From: Planctomycetaceae bacterium | GTDB lineage: Bacteria > Planctomycetota > Planctomycetia > Pirellulales > Pirellulaceae | Direction: 5' to 3' | Assembly (NCBI GenBank): GCA_002717145.1 | Contig: PBCP01000053.1 | Location: forward strand, 1-45,357 | Length of the DNA stretch: 45,357 nucleotides | Shown: piece by piece, positions 17,995 through 25,442 of the stretch | How positions within the stretch are numbered: the first letter of the stretch is position 1 | How the letters are laid out: each line of letters begins with the position of its first letter | Made by a program: the position numbers and the translations under genes | Notes under the pieces: model-generated | What the model saw: the letters and a program-made list of their open reading frames with translations, nothing else | Database searches by the model: none | Told to the model about the DNA's origin: nothing

Positions 17995-18105
17995 CTATTC
18001 CGACGTTCTGGTTTTGAGGTCCATGAGCGTCCAATTGTCGTCGACTAACTGAGCTGGGAGCGTGCGATCGTCGCGTTTCGGTTTGTCTTGAGTGGAATGC
18101 TTCAT
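17995..18105 (-). CDS. Candidate 36-residue protein upstream of the mutarotase
   Basis: A minus-strand frame from ATG 18105 to TAG 17995. An AAGGA ribosome site lies 4 nt before the ATG. The product starts MKHSTQDKPKRDDRT and continues with LPAQLVDDNWTLMDL before a short polar end. It is hydrophilic, with no signal peptide or membrane segment. I recognise no family. It lies between the terminator at 18204-18239 and the mutarotase gene, so it would be the first frame of that transcript. Chance occurrence cannot be excluded at this size. Confidence 0.35.
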   Translation of the reverse strand: MKHSTQDKPKRDDRTLPAQLVDDNWTLMDLKTRTSE

Positions 18106-18203
18106 AACATCCTTAATGCTCCTGGGATTTTATTCTGCGCATTATACAACAAGCGTTGCCATGGCCGGGTATGACGTTCCTGTTGATAGCCATCATGGTG
18201 CAT

Positions 18204-18239
18204 GAAAAATGCCTTCACAACATTAGGTTGTGAAGGCAT
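18204..18239 (-). terminator. Strong rho-independent terminator after the sugar dehydrogenase gene
   Basis: ATGCCTTCACAAC (18209-18221) pairs perfectly with GTTGTGAAGGCAT (18227-18239), 13 bp with a 5-nt loop. On the minus strand the stem is followed by a T5 tract (18204-18208). It starts 25 nt past the stop codon of the minus-strand gene ending at 18265. Confidence 0.88.
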
Positions 18240-18264
18240 CGATTCTCCAGGTATTTCGCCCGAG

Positions 18265-19464
18265 CTAGTTTTGTTTGAACTTAAAGATCTCTCCACCACG
18301 CAACTGGGTTGTAAAGTAAACTTCACCATCCTGATCTTCACCAAAGGTGATGATTGGAATGTTTTCCCCTGCTGAGGACTTGTTAGCAATCTCGTGATTG
18401 GCAATGACCTTGCCTGATTTGTAATCGTGTTCCAGAGCCCAAATGCGTCCGGAGACATAATCTGCATACACATACATGCCGTTGAGGCTTGGTGCTGCCT
18501 GACCGCGATAAACAACTCCACCGGTAATCGACTTGCCGGTTTCGTGATCGTATTCAAAGATCGGATCGATCAAATCAGCACGCGGTCCGGAACCCTTTTC
18601 ACCAGATTCCGTGACGTATGGGTGATTGCCTTCACGTAGGTTCCAGCCATAGTTACCACCACGTTTGACGATATTGATTTCTTCCCACAGTTTTTGCCCT
18701 ACATCAGCTGCGTAAAACGTTCCTGTGACTCGATCAAACGAGAGTCGCCATACGTTGCGGAATCCAAAAGCATAAATTTCAGGTTGAGCCCCTTCCTTCG
18801 TGACGAACGGATTAGATTTCGGGACGGCGTAGTTTTTGCCTTCGTCTTTGTTGTCGACGTCAATTCGCAAGATACTTCCATTCAGAGTACTTAGGTTTTG
18901 ACCATTCTTGAGAGGGTCGCCACCTTTCCCACCGTCACCTAAAGCGATGTAGAGATATCCGTCCGGGCCAAATGCTAGCGTTCCACCATTGTGATTCCAA
19001 AAGGGTTGAGGGATGCGAATCAGTTCTTCTTCATAAGTTGGATCCGCCTTGTCAGGATTATTCTTTGATACACGGAAGCGGCTCACAACTGAGGTGTGTT
19101 CAGCATCTGCAGTGGTGTAAAAGAGGAAGAATTCTCCGTTTTCCTTATAATTTGGATGCATGGCAAAGCCGAGCAGGCCTTCTTCATTTTCTTTATCCTT
19201 GTAGGTGACCTGTTCTTCATGATCGAAGAAAACAGCAGCTTCTTCGACTTCAGAATTCTTGTCGAAGACATGGACCGATCCCAGCTGGGAGGCAACAAAG
19301 ATTCGGTTGCTACCATCCCCGGCGTGAGTGATCACGATAGGTCGGGCAATTCGTAAGTTCGGAAATGCAGATTCGATTGACACTCCCAAATCGGCTGCAC
19401 TGACTGCCAGCGTGGAAAAAATCATCGCCACGACAGCAAGAGTTCTCATAATAAGACTACGCAT
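18265..19464 (-). CDS. Exported glucose/sorbosone dehydrogenase-like (PQQ-dependent) propeller protein
   Basis: A 399-residue protein with a signal peptide (RTLAVVAMIFSTLAVSAAD, cleavage near 24). Blades typical of the soluble glucose dehydrogenase/sorbosone dehydrogenase family follow: RPIVITHAGDGSNRIFVA, EEGLLGFAMHPNY, and the highly conserved WNHNGGTLAFGPDGYLYIAL, with the His next to Asn that serves as base in the E. coli and Acinetobacter enzymes. GDGGKGGDPLKNGQNLSTL, ILRIDVD, EIYAFGFRNVWR and RGGNYGWNLREG are also kept. The likely role is oxidation of an aldose or related sugar outside the cytoplasmic membrane with PQQ; the substrate is unknown. It lies 27 nt after the FKBP gene and shares its transcript. 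Confidence 0.88.
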   Translation of the reverse strand: MRSLIMRTLAVVAMIFSTLAVSAADLGVSIESAFPNLRIARPIVITHAGDGSNRIFVASQLGSVHVFDKNSEVEEAAVFFDHEEQVTYKDKENEEGLLGFAMHPNYKENGEFFLFYTTADAEHTSVVSRFRVSKNNPDKADPTYEEELIRIPQPFWNHNGGTLAFGPDGYLYIALGDGGKGGDPLKNGQNLSTLNGSILRIDVDNKDEGKNYAVPKSNPFVTKEGAQPEIYAFGFRNVWRLSFDRVTGTFYAADVGQKLWEEINIVKRGGNYGWNLREGNHPYVTESGEKGSGPRADLIDPIFEYDHETGKSITGGVVYRGQAAPSLNGMYVYADYVSGRIWALEHDYKSGKVIANHEIANKSSAGENIPIITFGEDQDGEVYFTTQLRGGEIFKFKQN

Positions 19465-19491
19465 GGAAAAATGTCCTTTTAAGAAGTGTGA

Positions 19492-20193
19492 CTAGTCGTC
19501 AACTTTGATGAGTTCAATTTTGAAGATCAGGGTGGAGTTAGGTCCAATATCGCTACCCGCTCCGCGTTCACCGTATGCCAGATTCGATGGAATATATAAT
19601 TCCCATTGATCCCCTTCTTTCATGAGCTGCAGTGCTTCCGTCCAACCCGCGATGACTTGAGTCACTCCGAAGGTAGCTGGAGCTCCACGCTTGTAGGAAC
19701 TGTCGAACACAGTGCCGTCGAGTAATCGGCCTTCATAATGAGTGGTGACTTTCGATGTTGGTTTAGGAGTTGCGCCATCACCAGTTTTGACCACCTTGTA
19801 CTGCAGACCACTTTTCGTTACTTTGACTCCCTCTTTCTTGGCGTTAGCAGCGAGAAAAGCTTCGCCCTCTTTCTTGTTGTTTTCTCCGGCTTTCGCAGCT
19901 TTTTCGCCAGCCATCTTTTGAAGAGCCTGTTGGAATGCAAGAAAGGCTGCTTGTAGTTCCTGATCAGTCTTCTCAACTTTGTCTGTTGAAGCGTCTGTTA
20001 CTCCTTTGATGAAAGCTTCAAGATTGAGATTAACTCCTTGGGCTTTCATATTGTTCATGAAGTTCACGCCGAATGCATAGCTACCGTCTTTGACGACGTC
20101 GGCAACAGGTGCCGATTTTTCTTCGTCCTGTGCAAAAGCCGGGACGCTGATGAGGCTCAGCAGTAGGCACGATGCGATTAGTTTGTTAAACAT
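19492..20193 (-). CDS. Exported FKBP-type peptidyl-prolyl cis-trans isomerase
   Basis: Starts at ATG 20193, 8 nt after an AGGA ribosome site; a longer frame from TTG 20235 is unlikely. The 233-residue product has a signal peptide (FNKLIASCLLLSLISVPAFAQ), a helical charged N-terminal domain (about 30-125) of the FkpA/Mip dimerisation type, and a C-terminal FKBP domain. The latter shows GLQYKVVKTGDG, VTTHYEGRLLDGTVFDSS, VIAGWTEALQLMKEGD and IPSNLAYGERGAG..IGPN. It probably acts as a folding helper for exported proteins; the sugar dehydrogenase encoded just downstream may be one client, which is inference. Confidence 0.93.
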   Translation of the reverse strand: MFNKLIASCLLLSLISVPAFAQDEEKSAPVADVVKDGSYAFGVNFMNNMKAQGVNLNLEAFIKGVTDASTDKVEKTDQELQAAFLAFQQALQKMAGEKAAKAGENNKKEGEAFLAANAKKEGVKVTKSGLQYKVVKTGDGATPKPTSKVTTHYEGRLLDGTVFDSSYKRGAPATFGVTQVIAGWTEALQLMKEGDQWELYIPSNLAYGERGAGSDIGPNSTLIFKIELIKVDD

Positions 20194-20210
20194 GAAATTG
20201 TCCTTTCTGG

Positions 20211-20254
20211 GTCGAATCAATAAGCGATTCGACAATCGGTTTCGCCTACGAAAC
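20211..20254 (-). promoter_or_regulatory. Two tandem hairpins in the leader of the FKBP gene
   Basis: GTCGAATC (20211-20218) pairs with GATTCGAC (20226-20233) over a 7-nt loop. Next to it GTTTCG (20239-20244) pairs with CGAAAC (20249-20254) over a 4-nt loop. Both are perfect, and the first ends about 10 nt from the ribosome site. They could be an operator for a dimeric protein or an RNA structure that controls translation. Confidence 0.45.
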
Positions 20255-20416
20255 TCTGGATTGTTATTTAAATGTCGCTATGCCGAAAAACGAAATAACG
20301 CATAGATTCACATTCTTTTTCCCGTCGATAGGAAACATCCTTTCAACAGGTGAAACGTCTATTTTAAGGCAGGTTGACCGGAAATACCATTGGCAGTGCT
20401 TGCGAATCGTTGGGCA

Positions 20417-22069
20417 TTACCGGGCAGATTTTTCACGGTGATACTGATAGCCGGGGATGAAAAAGCAGGCAGCGGACACAACTCCGAAAAGAATGAGGCT
20501 GTATTTGGGAAAGATTGCCATAAGCAAGCCGGTGGCAAACAGAGCGAATGCTTGCGAGTAGAATTTACCAGTTAATATTCCGGCTTTTACCATGAATACC
20601 ATGCCACTGATAAGTCCTATTACTGGAGCCGCTTCGAGCACGTCGAGTCCCATTAGATATTCAATCGGAAACAGGAGTCCGATGGCTATTAAACTTGCTG
20701 CCCAGGCATGGGCGATCTGCCTTTCGACGAACAGTACAGGCCCAAGTTTTTGCCTTAGTTTCCAAAATACGGCGGCCCATGCTCCAAGGCCTACTGTCCA
20801 CATCCCAGAGTAATATAGGCGGTTGTTGACGTCTGCCAGAAACATCACATTAGTAAGAATACAGGTCAGTAGCAGAATCAGGCTGTGCCACATCCAAAGC
20901 AATCCCCAATTTTGCAAGACGGTCGCGTGATGTGTTTCTCCGAGCCATCGGGCAACGACGTCGCTCAATCTTCCGGAATTGGCTTTCATCGGCTCGTGAT
21001 TTATATAAGCTTCTAGGTCATTTGCTAATTCGCGAGCCGAACTGTAACGAAGGTCTGCCGGCTTTTGCAGACATTTCAAAATAACCATCTCCAGGTTGCG
21101 ATCTACAGCAGGATTAATGATCCGTGGTGCGACCGGTTCCTGTTCCAGTACAAGCATAATCGTATCCATCGGGGATGCCGCCTGGAAAGGTGGTCGACCG
21201 GTAACCATGTAATAAAGCATGGCACCTAATGAATAGATATCTGAATGCACACCTACGTCACCACGGGAACCTGCTGCCTGTTCCGGAGCCATGTAAGAAG
21301 GGGTCCCAAGAATGACTCCGGTTTGTGTAAGGCCCGACTCACCTGACGAATGCTTGGCAAGTCCAAAGTCGGTAATATGAGGTTCATGATTTTGGTCTAT
21401 CAATATGTTTGAGGGCTTAAGATCCCGATGCAGCACTCCCCGGTTATGTGAATAATGCACGGCGCGCGCAACCTTTGAAACGATATCAGCAGCCTGCCGT
21501 GATCTGTAGAGTTCCTGCTGAACGAGATGACTTAGAGTTTGCCCCTCGATCAATTTCATTGAAAAGTAAGGGCAATTTTCGAGTTCTCCTACTTCGTAGA
21601 CTGGAACAATTCCGCTATGATCGAGACGCGCTGCAGCTTGCGCTTCATGTTGAAATCGGTCACGTTGCTCGCGACTGGCCAGACGACCAGGCAAAATCAT
21701 CTTGAGGGCGACTTCCCGATTTAGACTTTGTTGGGTTGCTCTGTAGACAATTCCCATTCCGCCACGCCCCAATTCCTCCAGAAGCTCAAAATCGCCGAGA
21801 GTACAGGGTAGTTCAAACGTCGTTGTTGCTTGAGATTTGACGTCAGACAATTCTTCCAATCGAAAAAAACTGCCGGCGACATCGGCTACGAGCATGACGG
21901 GAATCAATTCCCGTAGTTCCCTTTCGAATTCCGGGTACTGTAGATAGATACTGGCCGGGTTGATCGAATTTCCTGTTGAAATCTCCTGTTGTATTTGTTC
22001 CAGCACATTGACGATTTCTTCGTCATGTTTTTCTGAAGCATTCGAATCATGATCGGTAGGCGTGGACAC
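20417..22069 (-). CDS. Membrane serine/threonine protein kinase
   Basis: Hanks-type kinase of 550 residues, GTG start at 22069. All catalytic elements are present: Gly-rich loop GRGGMG (101-106), Lys123 in VALKM, HRDLKPSN (Asp216), DFG (234-236) and APE (261-263). The N-terminal ~90 residues are acidic and helical. The kinase domain is followed, from about residue 385, by roughly six hydrophobic segments, which put the kinase on the cytoplasmic side of the membrane. There is no PASTA or other sensor domain. The gene follows the ECF sigma gene by 8 nt, a pairing common in planctomycetes where the kinase is thought to control the sigma factor. Confidence 0.94.
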   Translation of the reverse strand: MSTPTDHDSNASEKHDEEIVNVLEQIQQEISTGNSINPASIYLQYPEFERELRELIPVMLVADVAGSFFRLEELSDVKSQATTTFELPCTLGDFELLEELGRGGMGIVYRATQQSLNREVALKMILPGRLASREQRDRFQHEAQAAARLDHSGIVPVYEVGELENCPYFSMKLIEGQTLSHLVQQELYRSRQAADIVSKVARAVHYSHNRGVLHRDLKPSNILIDQNHEPHITDFGLAKHSSGESGLTQTGVILGTPSYMAPEQAAGSRGDVGVHSDIYSLGAMLYYMVTGRPPFQAASPMDTIMLVLEQEPVAPRIINPAVDRNLEMVILKCLQKPADLRYSSARELANDLEAYINHEPMKANSGRLSDVVARWLGETHHATVLQNWGLLWMWHSLILLLTCILTNVMFLADVNNRLYYSGMWTVGLGAWAAVFWKLRQKLGPVLFVERQIAHAWAASLIAIGLLFPIEYLMGLDVLEAAPVIGLISGMVFMVKAGILTGKFYSQAFALFATGLLMAIFPKYSLILFGVVSAACFFIPGYQYHREKSAR

Positions 22070-22077
22070 GGCAAGTT

Positions 22078-22716
22078 CTAATGCCCGGATAAGTCATCCT
22101 GTTGAGGGATCAATTGGTTTCGGAGCTTGCGCAATGCACGCAAATATCGCATACTGGCTGCGGCCGGCTTCAGATCCAGAGCTTTCGAAATTTCATCGTT
22201 TGTCAATTGTTCGTAGTGTCGCATGATGATGATATCACGGTCTAATTCGTTGAGCTTTAACAAGGCTTCCTCCATACGACTTGCCATTTCATGGCGAGTT
22301 GCCAGAGCTGCGGGCGTTAAATCATCGTCACGCAACTGATTTTCCAGATTCATGGTACTATGATTGGCACCGCCCCCCTGGAATAGTCGACGCTCACGGT
22401 CGACACTTCGTTTGGCCGTCGTCCGATGGCGACGGTGAGCATCAATAATGCGGTCCTTCGCAATCTGCCTTAACCAGAGGTGAAAGTCGATCCCCGGATT
22501 TTGCAAATAACGATCAATCCGGCGATTGGCTTCGATCATAACATCTTGGACAACATCACTTACCCCTACACGCTGTCGGATCCGATTGTCGAGACGCATG
22601 TATACTAGACGCTGTACTGCTGAACGGTGTCGAAGGAGCAGTGCATTCCAGGCAGTCTGATCACCTTCTTTACGGCGGGCGAGCAGGTTTTGAGTCTGTT
22701 CATTTTCAGGCCACAT
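22078..22716 (-). CDS. ECF-type RNA polymerase sigma factor paired with the kinase
   Basis: Region 2 is visible as TQNLLARRKEGDQTAWNALLLRH...VSDVVQDVMIEANRRI and FHLWLRQIAKDRIIDAHR; region 4 as LNELDRDIIIMRHYEQLTNDEISKAL followed by AAASMRYLRALRKLR. ATG 22716 gives 212 residues; an ATG 20 codons upstream at 22776 is possible but less like the family. A 20-30-residue basic/Gly-rich linker joins the two regions. No anti-sigma gene is next to it; the kinase gene follows directly. Confidence 0.92.
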   Translation of the reverse strand: MWPENEQTQNLLARRKEGDQTAWNALLLRHRSAVQRLVYMRLDNRIRQRVGVSDVVQDVMIEANRRIDRYLQNPGIDFHLWLRQIAKDRIIDAHRRHRTTAKRSVDRERRLFQGGGANHSTMNLENQLRDDDLTPAALATRHEMASRMEEALLKLNELDRDIIIMRHYEQLTNDEISKALDLKPAAASMRYLRALRKLRNQLIPQQDDLSGH

Positions 22717-22835
22717 GGGTTCTCTTTCAAGATAATTTAAGCTCTCGTGATGCCAGTTCTTGGTAAATGTCAGCATTCGAGGGTCAGGAAGTACGACCTA
22801 TCTACCTGATAGTTAACCGCAATTGTAACAATCGG

Positions 22836-23444
22836 TTAACGGATTTTTTCACATTTAGTTGAAATTGCCTTGGCCGCCAAACGCCTAAATCGCCTTTGTT
22901 GGTAGGTCATATAGGGTTTTCCTATCCAGGCGAGCAGAGAACCTGGGTGAGAAAATACGGTAATTCTAAAGTGAACTTCGTCAGATTCTCGGTTCCAGTC
23001 TACATGAAACAATTCTTCGCCGGTTGCGATATGGCCATCCGTTGTTCCATACCCGAATCCGGCCTGCTGGATTTTCCCCTGCTGGCGGGACTGATCCAGT
23101 TTGTAAATGATACGTGCCGGGTTAATAGTCCATAATCCCATTGATCCAAAAACGACAACCACAGTATTGCCGCTTTCTATTTCAGGACTGAGGTATCTCA
23201 GATCGGCCATCGAGTGATTAAACATTTCCCAGTGCTCAATCGCGTCGGCGACTGCATTAAATACAGATTCTCCGGATCCCACATAGTACGAAAAACGGTC
23301 TAGTCGAAATCCTTTGGGAGCGTTTCCCGCATCGATGAGGTTTCTTGTCTGACCAACAAACGGATAATTGAAATCCAACGTTCTACAGGTTTTTAGGTAA
23401 TGCTCAACCAAGGAGTCAGAAGGTTTTTTTCCAAAACGTATCAT
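22836..23444 (-). CDS. DUF1990 family protein
   Basis: A 202-residue soluble protein matching the DUF1990 (UPF0548) pattern: FRLDRFSYYVGSGESVFNAVADAIEHWEMF, VVVVFGSMGLWTINPARIIY, GFGYGTTDGHIATGEELFHVDW and ITVFSHPGSLLAWIGKPYMTYQQRRFRRLAAKAI. The fold is thought to resemble lipid/ligand-binding proteins, but no function is established. There is no signal peptide. It stands alone between the sigma gene and the ABC permease gene. Confidence 0.85.
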   Translation of the reverse strand: MIRFGKKPSDSLVEHYLKTCRTLDFNYPFVGQTRNLIDAGNAPKGFRLDRFSYYVGSGESVFNAVADAIEHWEMFNHSMADLRYLSPEIESGNTVVVVFGSMGLWTINPARIIYKLDQSRQQGKIQQAGFGYGTTDGHIATGEELFHVDWNRESDEVHFRITVFSHPGSLLAWIGKPYMTYQQRRFRRLAAKAISTKCEKIR

Positions 23445-23540
23445 GAGCAGTGTTTCTAAGTAATAGACCTCAGCGAATCAATCGTTACGTTGTTACAACC
23501 GAGGAAATGTGGATTTATTAACGGCACTTCAATCGCTTTT

Positions 23541-24503
23541 TCAGATTGGTGCAGGTAAATCGCGTTTGCAAAAAACAAGACTGCCAATGAGATAACATAG
23601 AATTCCAAACCCCATTAATATGGAATGACATCCTAGTGCACTGAGGCGGAGCGAGCCTTCTAAACCGTATTGCCAAAATTGCCAGAACTGCTCCGGATCC
23701 TCCGTCAGCACATTGACGAGTCCCTCCGGGTCAAATGGATTGAAGAAGGTGAAATTTAACAGATAGTTGTACTCCGGTTTTGAGATTGCAAGAATTCTCA
23801 AAGTCTGCTGGAAAATAACGAATCCAACTGAAATGCCGACTGCTCTCCAGCGGTAACGATCGATACTGGAAATCATCGTCGCAAAACCACCCACAAAGAT
23901 ACCCATGGCAAAGATTACAGTTAATGCTGGAATGAAGTGCCAGACATTAACATAGTCTGACATCGGCTTATGAAGGATTGTTGGCTCGGCTGTGGAAAGA
24001 GGGATTTCGAGTGGCATGTATGGGATGGAAATTGAAGGTGGTTTGATGACTTCTTCAACCGTATTTGAGTGGACACTGACGACCATGCCTAACCAAGCTA
24101 AAGTCGCTAAAAGAAATGTTCCGACAGTTGTTACCAGAAACTGGGACCAGTATAGCCTGACTCGGGAAACGGGATTGCCTAAAAGCATCTCCATCGTACC
24201 TCGGTTAATCTGCCCGGCCACTGTATCTGTGCCTCGGGAAATAGTCCACGTTAGTATCACGAACAAAACGATTGGTTCGTTAAAGGTTCTCGCAACCCGG
24301 CCCGTGTAGGTGATCAAAGATGAGAATGGTACGGGGGAAAATTTTTCAAAGTCTTTGAAGTGCTTAATGATTTCTCGAAATTCTTCACTGCCGAGTAATG
24401 TGATGCTCCAGACACGTAAGACCATAAACCCAAACATCGCGAGGCCACATGTCAAAAAGACAGTTCGAGCTTGTAGTGTGTAGCGATAAATCAAAGCCTT
24501 CAT
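23541..24503 (-). CDS. ABC-2 type transporter permease
   Basis: A 320-residue membrane protein with about six hydrophobic helices (near 18-35, 77-90, 122-145, 193-215, 225-245 and 295-312). The segment SRGTDTVAGQINRGTMEMLLGNPVSRVRLYWSQF is the cytoplasmic coupling region seen in ABC-2 permeases. A proline-rich loop (about 148-185) would face outside. It overlaps the upstream ATPase gene by 4 nt (24500-24503), so both form one exporter. The substrate cannot be predicted. Confidence 0.88.
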   Translation of the reverse strand: MKALIYRYTLQARTVFLTCGLAMFGFMVLRVWSITLLGSEEFREIIKHFKDFEKFSPVPFSSLITYTGRVARTFNEPIVLFVILTWTISRGTDTVAGQINRGTMEMLLGNPVSRVRLYWSQFLVTTVGTFLLATLAWLGMVVSVHSNTVEEVIKPPSISIPYMPLEIPLSTAEPTILHKPMSDYVNVWHFIPALTVIFAMGIFVGGFATMISSIDRYRWRAVGISVGFVIFQQTLRILAISKPEYNYLLNFTFFNPFDPEGLVNVLTEDPEQFWQFWQYGLEGSLRLSALGCHSILMGFGILCYLIGSLVFCKRDLPAPI

Positions 24504-25393
24504 GATTGCAATTCCCGCCGATCAGGATGGATTTGTTCATAGAGACTTCGAAGTCGTGTCGGTTCGATAACAATATCTGATAAATGACTTTCCTTTAGCC
24601 ACTCCAGGCTTTCCAGTAAATGTCCTTTGATTTCCAGAGTGACTCTCTCACCTGTCTGCTCCAGAAGTTGAAGGTGATTCGTGAGGGAGTCAGGAATTGC
24701 AGGTAACGGTTGTGGCAGGCAACCGGTCAATCGATGTTGACTTCGTAAGGTAGTGAGGTCGGCCGTCGTGATAAGCTCACCATGTCGAAGAAACCCCACA
24801 GTATCGCTGATGGATTCTACCTCCTCGAGAATGTGTGATGAAAAGAGAATGGTCTTACCTTCTTCCCGTTTGCGTCGTAGTAGTCCGAGAATCTGCTGTC
24901 TGACAGTAGGGTCTAGGTTGGCCGTCGGCTCGTCCATAATAATCAGCGGTGCATCGTTTGCCAGTGTGATGGTGACAGCCAGTTTCTGACGCATTCCCGT
25001 CGACATTGCTCCAACCTTGCGGCTAATGTCCAACTCGAGAAAATCTGCAATTTCGAGGGCGTGTTGCATATTTCCGTCAGGCCGTAATGCAGTGAAAAGC
25101 TGTAGCAGTTTTTTTCCGCGATATTGGCGGTCCAGACGAGCATCACCTGGCAGGTAGGAAGTGATGTTGCGAACCGCTAGTGATTGTTGATGGCAATCTA
25201 AATCATTGATAAGGGCTCGGCCACTTGTAGGCGTCATAAAACCCATTAACAAGCGAATTAACGTACTCTTGCCTGCGCCATTGGGGCCTAGCAATCCGAA
25301 AATGGTACCTTGTCCGATTTGTAAACTGCAATTTTTCAGCGCAGAAAAAGAGCCAAATCTCTTTGATAGTTGATCGGTTTCAACAAAGCTCAT
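24500..25393 (-). CDS. ABC transporter ATP-binding protein
   Basis: A 297-residue ATPase: Walker A GLLGPNGAGKSTLI, signature STGMRQKLAVTI (a variant LSGGQ as in many ABC-2 exporters), Walker B LIIMDEPTANLDP, and H-loop SSHILEEVE. The C-terminal ~90 residues are the typical accessory domain of this subfamily. It partners with the permease whose start codon overlaps its stop. It begins 49 nt after the DUF1553 reading frame, so it may be read from the same upstream transcript. Confidence 0.92.
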   Translation of the reverse strand: MSFVETDQLSKRFGSFSALKNCSLQIGQGTIFGLLGPNGAGKSTLIRLLMGFMTPTSGRALINDLDCHQQSLAVRNITSYLPGDARLDRQYRGKKLLQLFTALRPDGNMQHALEIADFLELDISRKVGAMSTGMRQKLAVTITLANDAPLIIMDEPTANLDPTVRQQILGLLRRKREEGKTILFSSHILEEVESISDTVGFLRHGELITTADLTTLRSQHRLTGCLPQPLPAIPDSLTNHLQLLEQTGERVTLEIKGHLLESLEWLKESHLSDIVIEPTRLRSLYEQIHPDRRELQS

Positions 25394-25442
25394 AAAGCTC
25401 GGGCTCTAGGTTAGCTGGCAATCTGCATTTAGCCTTGTGCAT

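Larger units (their letters stand above)
17909..18264. other. 356-nt gap between mutarotase and sugar dehydrogenase genes
   Basis: Besides the candidate small frame (17995-18105) and the terminator (18204-18239), the stretch 18106-18203 should hold the promoter of the mutarotase unit; no clear -35/-10 pair was found. Nothing else is recognisable. Confidence 0.5.

Noticed and set aside
18102..18557. Minus-strand frame of 151 residues across the terminator
   Set aside because: Overlaps the sugar dehydrogenase gene in another frame and reads through a strong terminator hairpin.
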